DNA from: Pseudanabaenaceae cyanobacterium SKYG29
GTDB lineage: Bacteria; Cyanobacteriota; Cyanobacteriia; Pseudanabaenales; Pseudanabaenaceae
NCBI GenBank assembly: GCA_025055675.1
Contig: JANWWT010000002.1
Coordinates: forward strand, 124,001-188,000
Direction of reading: 5' to 3'
Length of the DNA stretch: 64,000 bases
Below are positions 56,400 through 64,000 of this stretch, in pieces. The translations under genes and the position numbers were made by a program. A model generated the notes under the pieces. It was not told the DNA's origin. It saw only the letters and a program-made list of their open reading frames with translations, and ran no database searches. Positions within the stretch are counted from its first letter, which is position 1. Each line of letters starts with the position of its first letter.

Positions 56400-57734
56400 T
56401 TAACCAAAAGTTTCGATACCATAAAAATCATCATCCCCGACAATAACTAAATTGCTCTCCCTATCCTCAATACTACCTAACTGGGCACCTAAGTAAATAC
56501 TACGGCTGAGGGTTTGGATAATTCTTTGTGGTGGGAAAAATTCCAACAAAACGTAATTACCTACATCTAACCATTGCAACTCTGCGGGTGACAAACTAGC
56601 CCGAATAGCGGATTCCAAGCGCAACGCTGACCGCATAGATTCCTCACTACTTTGTACCAGAACCGATCGTTTAGCCCCTAAAACCTGCCGCGGGGAAATG
56701 CCCACATCTATGATGAGGTAATCCTGTCCACCAAACCAGTTGGGATCGCGCTTGACTGTGTGGAGAGTCCGCACTCCCTCAGGACTACAATCATGTAAAA
56801 CATACACACCCAATCTGGGGTTGCGCTTCGCCATTGTCATTATTGTTGCAAACAGACTATTGGGATACCCTCCTATACTAACTATGCCGCTGTTGTATTC
56901 AAAATGGAAATTGTTGGCAATCAACATCTTGGCAATATCACTGCTTTGGCAAATCACTAAACGATCGAAGCTATAGTCAGTTACATCAGCTCCTGGTAGG
57001 GGGAAAAAATCATTAAAACTAGCTTTTTCTAATAGTTTTTGCGGGAAGCCATGGGCGTTAGTCCATTTTTCTAACAAAGAATCTAGCAAGTCAGGGGTGA
57101 TAGGCAGAGATGCTTCTATCATGTTAGGTATTCGTCGCACCTGCCAAACTCCTAATCCCACTGCACTCATGCCTACTAGCCAAAATAAAATGGCAAGCAA
57201 AAATTGCTGGAACCAAACGCAAGCTAAACCAAAGAGCATTGAAATTATGCCCAAGTTTTGCAGTGACCGTGCTTGTACAATGCGCTCCCGCCGCAACAGA
57301 TTGAGATTCTGACTCTGCAACCACAAAGATATAAACCAAATTATATTGTAAATCAGTAAAGGTATGAATGGTGCTGCGTTAGACGCATTAGACTCAAAGT
57401 CAGACAAATTGAACAAATTGACTAAAAAAAATGCAAGTAAAACAATAGGAATTAAAAGAAAAATGTAATTAACCCAAAATTGTCCTACATTTCTGATTCC
57501 CACTTTCCTTGCTCTTCTAGCTAAGGTGTAAAATAGCTGTTTCTTTGTAAAATAGAGGGTATTGTTAACTGACAACTCATCTAATAGTTTTTGAAAGGCA
57601 GCATCAGTAAATCGCTGGTTATAAGGCATTGTAGTTGGTTCAAAGGCAAAGGGAGTGCCACAGTTTTTACACCGCCCCTGATGTTCTGTTCTATCTCGTA
57701 AATTATTGTCGGTACCACAGCTAATACATTTCAT
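56400..57734 (-). CDS. Zinc-ribbon multi-pass membrane protein of unknown function
   Basis: A 444-residue protein. The N-terminus is a zinc ribbon (CISCGTDNN at 3-11 and CKNCGTPFAFE at 22-32). Four hydrophobic helices follow (about 92-110, 120-140, 158-175, 178-197). The soluble C-terminal half has two blocks that resemble a Toprim-like alpha/beta fold: YSFDRLVICQSSDIAKMLI, later GVYVLHDCSPEGVRTLH. The Toprim resemblance is weak. The start overlaps the decarboxylase-like stop by 14 bases, so it is the last gene of the leftward operon. I do not recognise it. Confidence 0.75.
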   Translation of the reverse strand: MKCISCGTDNNLRDRTEHQGRCKNCGTPFAFEPTTMPYNQRFTDAAFQKLLDELSVNNTLYFTKKQLFYTLARRARKVGIRNVGQFWVNYIFLLIPIVLLAFFLVNLFNLSDFESNASNAAPFIPLLIYNIIWFISLWLQSQNLNLLRRERIVQARSLQNLGIISMLFGLACVWFQQFLLAILFWLVGMSAVGLGVWQVRRIPNMIEASLPITPDLLDSLLEKWTNAHGFPQKLLEKASFNDFFPLPGADVTDYSFDRLVICQSSDIAKMLIANNFHFEYNSGIVSIGGYPNSLFATIMTMAKRNPRLGVYVLHDCSPEGVRTLHTVKRDPNWFGGQDYLIIDVGISPRQVLGAKRSVLVQSSEESMRSALRLESAIRASLSPAELQWLDVGNYVLLEFFPPQRIIQTLSRSIYLGAQLGSIEDRESNLVIVGDDDFYGIETFG

Positions 57735-58902
57735 AGATTTGCTCCATGTTTTGTTGGTGGGATAACAATACGCTGTAGTCTTCTCGCGATCGCACTAAAA
57801 CATGATCAGTACCTTTGATTAGTACTTCTGCGGGTTTAGGACGATGCAAAAAGTGAGAAGACATAGCATAACCGTAAGCTCCCACATCTAGGATCGCCAA
57901 TCTATCACCAATTTGTAAAGGGGGTAAAGGCATGTTTTTGCCTAAATAATCACGGGAATAGGTGGTGTTGCCGCATACATCTGTAGGTATTTTATAGTCA
58001 CTATCTTTGAGGGCAATAATTTCCCGATAGTCACCATAGACACTAGGAGCTGTTAAGTTGGCGATCGTGGTGTCTACCCCCACAATTTGTTTCTCTCCCT
58101 GATACTTAACTGACACAACTGTAGTTAGTAAAACCCCACAGCCAGCTACTACGTTCCTTCCTGGCTCTAATATTAGTTGTATACCAGTACCTGCTAGAGA
58201 TTGTGTTAGTGCTTCGCCAAACTCTTGCCAGTCAAATTCTACTTTGCCATGGCGATAGGGGTAACCAAATCCGCCGCCAAAATCCAAGTATTGCCAGTCA
58301 GGAAGTGTTCTGCCAATTGCTAATAGCTGATCAATAACTGCTGTAAAGGCTTTAGTAGCGTTTGTCCCTGTACCGCGATAAAAATGTAAGCCCTGAATTT
58401 GGCGGTTGTATTTATTAGCAACTGCTATAGCGTGCGGAAATTCCTGGGGTTGGATACCAATACGACTTTCCCCAGTGATTTGGGGTTCATTTAATCGCAA
58501 CCCTAGTTTTAGGTGGCTAATACCTTTAGCAATTTCACACAATTGTTGTACTTGAGTTATGCTATCTAGGTTGAAAGTAGTGACCCCCCAAGCTAGGACC
58601 TGTTCCATATCATTTATGCTCAGATTGCTGCCACTGTAAACTATTTGGCAGGGCGGAAAACCAGCTTTTAGGGCTAGATAAATGTCCCCTGGTGTATTGG
58701 CGTGAATGTGCCAACCTGCTCGTCTTACTATCTGTAAAAGAGCTAAATTACCATTGGTCACAACGGCAAAACAAAAAGTGGTGGGTCTGTACTTAACTTG
58801 TTGGGGAATCTGTTGCAAGGCTTGCCAAAACCGATCGGCATCATAGACATACAAAGGGGAACCATAAACTTCTAAGAGTTTGTCCCACAGTTTAATACTC
58901 AT
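57721..58902 (-). CDS. Alanine-racemase-fold decarboxylase homologue lacking the PLP lysine
   Basis: A 393-residue protein of the LysA/ornithine-decarboxylase (fold-type III) family. The start is ATG at 58902 with GGAGGAAT just upstream. The fold is clear: GGGFGYPY (209-216), EPGR (246-249), GAYGYAMSS (341-349) and RPKPAEVLI (354-362). But where the family has the Schiff-base Lys (consensus AxKxN) it reads FAVVTN with Val48, the PLP-contacting His is Tyr175 (GLHFYRG) and the partner-subunit Cys is replaced by Thr at about 314 (TTYSRD). It is thus unlikely to use PLP as relatives do. It overlaps the AsnB-like gene upstream by 11 bases and the membrane gene by 14. Confidence 0.88.
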   Translation of the reverse strand: MSIKLWDKLLEVYGSPLYVYDADRFWQALQQIPQQVKYRPTTFCFAVVTNGNLALLQIVRRAGWHIHANTPGDIYLALKAGFPPCQIVYSGSNLSINDMEQVLAWGVTTFNLDSITQVQQLCEIAKGISHLKLGLRLNEPQITGESRIGIQPQEFPHAIAVANKYNRQIQGLHFYRGTGTNATKAFTAVIDQLLAIGRTLPDWQYLDFGGGFGYPYRHGKVEFDWQEFGEALTQSLAGTGIQLILEPGRNVVAGCGVLLTTVVSVKYQGEKQIVGVDTTIANLTAPSVYGDYREIIALKDSDYKIPTDVCGNTTYSRDYLGKNMPLPPLQIGDRLAILDVGAYGYAMSSHFLHRPKPAEVLIKGTDHVLVRSREDYSVLLSHQQNMEQIYEMY

Positions 58903-60556
58903 TTCTATTCCTCCAGTAGGAATACAAACCTGTTTTCGTCCAAAACCAATAGGGTAATAAAAATGGATGTCGCCAGGATGTTTCACAGGGGTAATTCTGC
59001 AGTTGGGAACGCCAAAATTGCCATGCCAGTAACAGCCACAAAATTTCTCCCACGCGGCGCTTGCGTAATACACTCCCCAACCTACCAAATGCTACTTTGG
59101 CTGCTAAATCTGCTTGCCATAGGCCCTCTCTGGCTAGAACTTGCGGATTTAACCATTTGCCGAGGTCGTGCCACAAAGGTTGTAAACACCACTGGGTTAA
59201 TGGTACGCCCATGCCCCGTTTGTCCCGCCACACTACTTCTGGGGGTAGCCACAGTTCCACCGCCCGCTTCAAAATATACTTCTCACAGGCTCCCCTGAGA
59301 AAGAGGTCAGAGTGGACAGTAAATGTCCATCTAGCTAGGTTTTCATCGCAAAAGGGTGATCTGAGCTTGATTCCTTGGTATAAGGCTAAATTGCTGGCGC
59401 GGGGATGGATGTTTTGTGCCCCCTTGAGCATGAGGGTCGCCCGCCGTAGCCTTGCTAGTAGTGAACCCCTCCCTGCCAAAGCTGCTGTCAACCAAGTACC
59501 TGGCTGCCAATCCTGCACACATTGCCAAAACTGCGGTGTGAACACTTCTGCCTCATACCCCCATAGGCGATGAAAGGTCTGTAGGTATTGCGCTGTAAAA
59601 TCGATCGCGGGTTGTCGATAGAGGGAAGCAGCGATTATGGGTTTGTTTGTCCAGCCGGCAAATAGTTGATCTCCTCCCTCACCATTGAATATGACATCAC
59701 ACTCTTGTCTCGCTGCTTGATAGAGCAACCATAACGGCACACATACGCCATCACCGAAGGGCAGGTCTAAAGCTAGGGCTGTCTCTAAGACCGATCGTTT
59801 TACTCTCTGGGGGGAACACTCCACTTTCACTAGGGGAATGTCCAAATGTCGTGCCACCAGTTCGGCGTAGGGTAGTTCAGATATGCCGTATTGCCCAAAG
59901 TCGAGGGTGTAAGCACGTACTCGTATGCCCGATCGTTTCAACAAGGCGGCAACAGTGGCAGAATCTAGCCCCCCCGACAAGAATATGCCAACGGTCTGAC
60001 CCTGCAGGTCATCTACTTGCTGGGCAACGGCTGCGGTGAGTAAAAACTGTAGTTTCTGTACGGCTGTCCCTTCATCAGTAAGCAGTTCTGTCTGTTCCTG
60101 CCAGTCCTCGAGGATGGGGTCAGTAGCTTTGGTAATTAAATTTTCCCCCTCCCAGGTGTATCGCCAGCCTGCCTCGATCGCTTTAATGCCTTTGTAAGGG
60201 GTGAGAGGCGTGGGTACATAGGAAAAACAGGCGTAGCCATAAACCGCCAGGGGGTCAATTTCCTGCTCTACTAGGGGTAGCAGCCACCGCCAACGGGTAG
60301 CAAACCATAAACCCTGCTCTGTCTGGCACCAATAGAGCGTTACTCGCCCAAAGGGATGTCTGCCTAAAGTAAGGGTGTCGTCCTTTTCCTCTGCCCAGGC
60401 ATCTCCTCCCTGGTTGACAATGCCTCTGCCTGCCTCTATGCCAACTTGTTGACTAGTGATCTGTTGCCAAGGTACTTGGGAGTTTTGCGAAATTAAGTGT
60501 GTCAAGTCACCCCGCCAACTGCCAATGAAGCCAAACTGGGTAACTGCAATTTGCAT
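58892..60556 (-). CDS. Asparagine-synthetase-like amide ligase without glutaminase Cys (first copy)
   Basis: A 554-residue AsnB-like protein. SGGLDS (194-199) is the ATP-pyrophosphatase loop; NGEGGD (291-296) matches the copy at 54783 and differs from the SGDGGDE of ordinary AsnB. LRSPFCDENLARW and KYILKRAVELWLPPEVVWRDK fit the synthetase end. The N-terminus starts MQIAVTQFG without Cys2 and has only a reduced glutaminase-like part, so it should use a free amine or another nucleophile. The ATG overlaps the upstream stop in TAATG; the stop overlaps the decarboxylase-like start. A cytosolic ligase is likely. Confidence 0.86.
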   Translation of the reverse strand: MQIAVTQFGFIGSWRGDLTHLISQNSQVPWQQITSQQVGIEAGRGIVNQGGDAWAEEKDDTLTLGRHPFGRVTLYWCQTEQGLWFATRWRWLLPLVEQEIDPLAVYGYACFSYVPTPLTPYKGIKAIEAGWRYTWEGENLITKATDPILEDWQEQTELLTDEGTAVQKLQFLLTAAVAQQVDDLQGQTVGIFLSGGLDSATVAALLKRSGIRVRAYTLDFGQYGISELPYAELVARHLDIPLVKVECSPQRVKRSVLETALALDLPFGDGVCVPLWLLYQAARQECDVIFNGEGGDQLFAGWTNKPIIAASLYRQPAIDFTAQYLQTFHRLWGYEAEVFTPQFWQCVQDWQPGTWLTAALAGRGSLLARLRRATLMLKGAQNIHPRASNLALYQGIKLRSPFCDENLARWTFTVHSDLFLRGACEKYILKRAVELWLPPEVVWRDKRGMGVPLTQWCLQPLWHDLGKWLNPQVLAREGLWQADLAAKVAFGRLGSVLRKRRVGEILWLLLAWQFWRSQLQNYPCETSWRHPFLLPYWFWTKTGLYSYWRNRNEY

Positions 60557-61173
60557 TACCTCACTTCAAACGTGGAACTAGATACTTCTCTCCCCTTTAC
60601 GTACATCTTGACTCGCCAGATACCAGGACTATCGGAGGTACTCAGCTGATATTTGCATTGGGTGTTCCAAATACTCTTGTTGACTTCCTTGGTCTGGTAA
60701 CGGTTTTGGTGCACTACTGTCCCCTGGGGATTCAACCAGTCACAGCCCATGGGTAGCTTCTGCCCGATCGGGGCGTTTGTCAAGGTCACTCGATAGACTA
60801 CCTCGTTGGGGCGATTCACTACCTGCACAGCTTGGTCTTTATTACTCCCAATCGTCACCCTACTGGCTTGACTGCTGACGTTAGCAATAGCGGCTTCCTG
60901 CCCTCGACGGAATAAAAACGTACCGCCAATCCCTATTCCCACAACTAATAGGGCACCCACGATTACCAGAAAATTAACTAGGGTCTGGCTCTTTTGGGCT
61001 TCCCTGCGCTTGACTTGTAAAATTGCCTCCTCTAACAGTTCATCGGGTAAGTTCATGTCCCGCAGGATTTCCCTGGCTTGGTCTACGGTGATACTCCCCT
61101 CCCGCTGACTAGAAATTTTTTGAATTTCGGCGATCACCTGGTTGAGCTGCTGGGGGTCAATATATTCCGCCAT
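60556..61173 (-). CDS. DUF3859-like single-pass membrane protein
   Basis: A 205-residue protein. A cytoplasmic helical N-terminus (about 1-60) is followed by one membrane helix (LVNFLVIVGALLVVGIGIGG, about 66-85) and an extracytoplasmic Ig-like beta domain with VVYRVTLTNAPIGQKLPM and GIWRVKMYVKGREV (about 105-205) containing two cysteines that could pair (CDW, QCKYQL). The C-terminal domain resembles DUF3859. It is the first gene of the four-gene operon and shares TAATG with the AsnB-like gene. The acnB stop is 60 bases upstream. Confidence 0.72.
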   Translation of the reverse strand: MAEYIDPQQLNQVIAEIQKISSQREGSITVDQAREILRDMNLPDELLEEAILQVKRREAQKSQTLVNFLVIVGALLVVGIGIGGTFLFRRGQEAAIANVSSQASRVTIGSNKDQAVQVVNRPNEVVYRVTLTNAPIGQKLPMGCDWLNPQGTVVHQNRYQTKEVNKSIWNTQCKYQLSTSDSPGIWRVKMYVKGREVSSSTFEVR

Positions 61174-61232
61174 CCCTCTCTCCTGGAACCCTACCTAAAT
61201 GGTACCAGTTGGCAGCTCCTTCTCACCAAAGT

Positions 61233-63758
61233 TTAGGCATATTGGGGCATCCGATCGAACTGTAGATAGCGATATAACTCCTTGGCAAAGGGATCGATTT
61301 TAGCAGTCACGATCGAGCGATACTCTTCCACAGTAGGAATCCGCCCCAGGAGAGCACAGACTGCCGCTAGTTCTGCCGACCCCAGGTACACCCGGGCATC
61401 TTTCCCCATGCGGTTATTAAAATTGCGGGTAGAGGTGGAAAATACAGTTGTCCCATCCCCCACGCGGGCTTGATTGCCCATACAGAGAGAACAACCTGGC
61501 ATTTCTGTCCTAGCTCCCGCTGCTGCAAAGATGCCGTAGACCCCTTCTTCCCGCAGTTGCTCTTCATCCATCCTGGTGGGGGGGGCAATCCACAGACGCA
61601 CTTTCACCTGCCCTGCTCCCTCTAGCACCTTAGCCGCGGCTCGATAGTGCCCAATGTTGGTCATGCAGGAACCAATAAACACTTCATCAATGCGATCCCC
61701 CGCTACTTCTGAAAGCAATTTCACATTGTCAGGGTCGTTGGGGGCAGCCACGATCGGTTCAGTAATTTCATTTAGATTGATGTCGATCGTTGCCACATAT
61801 TCCGCATCGGGGTCAGGTTGGAGCAGTTGGGGATTTTCCAGCCAGGCTTCCATCTTTTGGATACGACGGAGCAGAGTACGACTATCCTGGTAGCCTTGGG
61901 CAATCATATGTTTGAGCAGGGCAATGTTGGAGCGCAAATACTCACTTACTGTTTCTTTACTCAGCAAAATGGTACAACCAGCACAGGAGCGTTCTGCGGT
62001 GGCATCAGTCAACTCAAAAGCCTGTTCTAACTGTAGATCGGGGAGTCCTTCCATCTCCATAATCCGACCAGCAAAAATATTCTTTTTATTTTGCTTTTCT
62101 ACAGTGAGCAGCCCTTTTTGGATGGCAACGTAGGGAATAGCATGGACAATATCCCGCAGAGTTACCCCTGGTTGCAATTCCCCTATAAACCGCACCCGTA
62201 CGGATTCTGGCATGTTCAAAGGCATAACCCCCAAAGCTGCTGCCAATGCCACCAACCCCGATCCGGCTGGGAAAGAAATCCCCAACGGAAACCGTGTGTG
62301 GGAATCACCCCCTGTGCCCACTGTGTCTGGTAGTAACATCCGATTGAGCCAGGAATGGATAATGCCATCTCCTACCCGTAAAACCACACCGCCTCTGGTA
62401 GCAAAAAAATCAGGTAACTCCTTGTGTACTTTGATGTCAGCAGGTTTGGGATAAGCCGCTGTATGACAGAAAGTTTGCAAAACTAAATCCGCATTGAAGC
62501 CTAGACAAGCTAGTTCCTTCAACTCGTCCCTGGTCATCGGTCCCGTCGTGTCTTGGGAACCAACAGTAGTAATGATCGGCTCACAGTAAGTGCCAGGACG
62601 TACTCCTGGTAAGCCGCAAGCCCTGCCCACCATCTTCTGTGCCAAGGTAAAACCTTTACCTGTATCTTGGGGAGGACGGGGACGGATGAATAATTCACTG
62701 GGGGGTAATCCCATAACCTCCCGCGCCCGATCGGTCAAGCCTCTGCCAATCATCAAATTGATCCTGCCCCCAGCTCTTACTTCATCACTGATAGTTTCTG
62801 GCTTCAACTGAAACCTGCTAATTACTTCCCCCCGATCGTTTTCGATTTCTCCGCGATAGGGATAGATGTGAATGACATCCCCCGTCTGCATTTTAGTTAC
62901 ATCGCACTCAATGGGCAGTGCTCCTGCATCCTCAGCCGTATTGAAGAAAATAGGAGCGATCGTGCCACCTAAAATCACGCCGCCGCTGCGCTTATTGGGG
63001 ATATAGGGAATGTCATTACCAATGTGCCACAGGAGAGAATTAATTGCTGACTTACGCGAGGAGCCTGTACCAACCACGTCTCCCACAAAAGCAACGGGAT
63101 AACCCTTCTGTTTCAACTCCGCAATGGTCTGAAGAGCACCAGGGGCACGGGACTCCAACATGTAAAGAGCGTGCAAGGGAATATCAGGACGGGAAACTGC
63201 CTGGGGAGCAGGAGATAGGTCATCAGTGTTAATTTCCCCTGCTACTTTGAATACCGTTACCGTCAGTTTCTCTGCTAGGGGAGGACGATCGGTAAACCAC
63301 TCTCCCTCTGCCCAGGACTGCAAAACAGCACGGGCATTGGTATTGGTCTGTGCTAACTCCACCACTTGGTGAAAACTATCAAATACCAGCAGAATCCTGG
63401 ATAGGGCACGTGCCGCTCTTGTCCCCAAATGGACATCCTCCAGCAACTCAATCAAGGGCTGGACATTGTAACCGCCTACCATCGTGCCCAGCAAATCTAC
63501 TGCCAACTCTGGGGAAACGATCGGGGAGACCACTTCTCCCTTAGCCACTGCCGCCAAAAAACCCGCCTTCACATAGGCTGCCTGATCCACACCAGGTGGT
63601 ACACGCTCTTGCAACAGATAGAGGAGATATTCTGCTTCCCCAGGAGGAGGGCTTTGCAGTAATTCACACAACTGGGACGTTTGTTCTGGTGTTAGGGGCA
63701 GGGGCGGAATACCCAAGAGCGATCGTTGGGCAACCTGTTCGCGGTAGGCAGTTAACAT
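61233..63758 (-). CDS. acnB: Aconitate hydratase B / 2-methylisocitrate dehydratase
   Basis: A TCA-cycle enzyme interconverting citrate and isocitrate with a 4Fe-4S cluster. The 841 residues start with the HEAT-like domain ([22 protein letters not shown]), typical of AcnB rather than AcnA. The swivel domain comes before the cluster domain, with [14 protein letters not shown]; cluster cysteines are in the SCMTNIG and [11 protein letters not shown] blocks. Complete. A palindrome (63796-63817) lies 38 bases upstream of the start and may be an operator. Confidence 0.95.
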   Translation of the reverse strand: MLTAYREQVAQRSLLGIPPLPLTPEQTSQLCELLQSPPPGEAEYLLYLLQERVPPGVDQAAYVKAGFLAAVAKGEVVSPIVSPELAVDLLGTMVGGYNVQPLIELLEDVHLGTRAARALSRILLVFDSFHQVVELAQTNTNARAVLQSWAEGEWFTDRPPLAEKLTVTVFKVAGEINTDDLSPAPQAVSRPDIPLHALYMLESRAPGALQTIAELKQKGYPVAFVGDVVGTGSSRKSAINSLLWHIGNDIPYIPNKRSGGVILGGTIAPIFFNTAEDAGALPIECDVTKMQTGDVIHIYPYRGEIENDRGEVISRFQLKPETISDEVRAGGRINLMIGRGLTDRAREVMGLPPSELFIRPRPPQDTGKGFTLAQKMVGRACGLPGVRPGTYCEPIITTVGSQDTTGPMTRDELKELACLGFNADLVLQTFCHTAAYPKPADIKVHKELPDFFATRGGVVLRVGDGIIHSWLNRMLLPDTVGTGGDSHTRFPLGISFPAGSGLVALAAALGVMPLNMPESVRVRFIGELQPGVTLRDIVHAIPYVAIQKGLLTVEKQNKKNIFAGRIMEMEGLPDLQLEQAFELTDATAERSCAGCTILLSKETVSEYLRSNIALLKHMIAQGYQDSRTLLRRIQKMEAWLENPQLLQPDPDAEYVATIDINLNEITEPIVAAPNDPDNVKLLSEVAGDRIDEVFIGSCMTNIGHYRAAAKVLEGAGQVKVRLWIAPPTRMDEEQLREEGVYGIFAAAGARTEMPGCSLCMGNQARVGDGTTVFSTSTRNFNNRMGKDARVYLGSAELAAVCALLGRIPTVEEYRSIVTAKIDPFAKELYRYLQFDRMPQYA

Positions 63759-63795
63759 GGCTTTATTGGCAAGTCAGTCAAGAACATTTTAAGTA

Positions 63796-63817
63796 TTACA
63801 CACTATTGACAGTGTAA
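63796..63817. promoter_or_regulatory. Palindrome upstream of acnB
   Basis: The outer arms TTACAC (63796) and GTGTAA (63812) are perfect inverted repeats. Nested within, ACACT and AGTGT also pair. It lies between the divergent acnB start (63758) and the possible gene at 63922, so a dimeric regulator could control both. No known cyanobacterial site (such as NtcA GTA-N8-TAC) fits. Confidence 0.45.
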
Positions 63818-63921
63818 CAAACGCAACTAGTTTTTAACGTTCTCTTAAGTTAGAGTTACTACAGTGGGTACAAACCCTGCCCTGTTACAGGCATAAAGCC
63901 CAGTGACATATCCCAAAAAAG

Positions 63922-64000
63922 ATGCTAACTGATTGGCGTAGAGCAGCTGACGTAAAAATTTCCAGTAAGTTTGGAGAGTGGTTGGACCCTATGCTTGATC
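63922..64000 (+). CDS. Start of an unknown protein, cut off by window end
   Basis: From the ATG at 63922 the frame stays open to the window edge (26 codons, MLTDWRRAADVKISSKF, then GEWLDPMLD). The ribosome site is weak (AAAAAAG). It is divergent from acnB over 163 bases. The peptide is too short to name; W, charged helices and the GEWLDP turn look protein-like rather than random. Confidence 0.45.
   Translation, partial: MLTDWRRAADVKISSKFGEWLDPMLD

Noticed and set aside
58903-59088. N-terminal extension of the decarboxylase-like gene
   Set aside because: It overlaps the AsnB-like gene out of frame; a strong GGAGGAAT precedes the ATG at 58902.

Overview
The window is a continuous piece of a cyanobacterial chromosome. 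The evidence is the gene content: solanesyl diphosphate synthase, HmpF, a glycolate oxidase GlcD, a NurA/HAS-barrel pair, AcnB, cyanobacterial DUF3086/DUF1614/DUF3859-type proteins and a GyrB intein at a known cyanobacterial insertion site. The hexamer CGATCG is also very frequent, as expected of HIP1-type palindromes. Genus cannot be fixed from the sequence alone; HmpF suggests a piliated, motile strain. I found no rRNA, tRNA, CRISPR array, prophage or intact insertion sequence.

Layout. 1-683: partial exported FAD oxidoreductase. 804-4988: leftward five-gene run (DUF3086 protein, plsY, small conserved protein, nadC, Hsp70-like). 5130-7317: receiver-kinase hybrid overlapping bioF. 7392-12837: leftward run GIY-YIG, SPFH, DppC-like permease, HmpF, GlcD. 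12905-13432: CobO-like protein with a lost P-loop. 13433-14140: arrays of short tandem REP-like repeats. 14141-16762: clpB. 16763-17915: AT-rich, apparently decayed DNA, followed by a frameshifted Uma2 gene. 18520-22222: membrane protein, thrB, DUF1614 and a stress protein. 22462-31735: gyrB (with mini-intein), argS, plsX, fabH, acyP, lpxB, sds and a zinc-ribbon protein. 31692-37321: dacB, a diguanylate cyclase, YlqD, plsC and a Na+/H+ antiporter. 37393-42846: a 54-aa protein, a Ca-type P-ATPase, NurA, a HAS-barrel protein and a response regulator. 42845-50017: AI-2E exporter, zinc peptidase, FtsE-like, lysS, ridA, trpS, EcfT. 49986-54703: thermonuclease-like, PD-(D/E)XK-like, aminotransferase, sppA, gatA. 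54783-61173: the asparagine-synthetase-like locus described below. 61233-63758: acnB. A new gene starts at 63922.

Most genes are housekeeping. Phospholipid and fatty-acid synthesis (plsX, plsY, plsC, fabH), lipid A (lpxB), prenyl chains (sds), biotin and NAD (bioF, nadC) and translation (argS, lysS, trpS, gatA) are well represented. Short gaps and overlapping start/stop codons indicate many small co-transcribed groups.

The best candidate for an undescribed system is 54783-61173. A tightly coupled leftward operon (membrane DUF3859-like protein; AsnB-like ligase; alanine-racemase-fold decarboxylase homologue; zinc-ribbon membrane protein) converges with a second AsnB-like gene with no gap. Both AsnB-like proteins lack the N-terminal glutaminase cysteine. 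The decarboxylase homologue has Val where the PLP-binding Lys should be, and has also lost the usual His and Cys. This looks like an amide- or peptide-bond-forming pathway built on a repurposed, probably PLP-independent, scaffold. The function is inferred, not shown.
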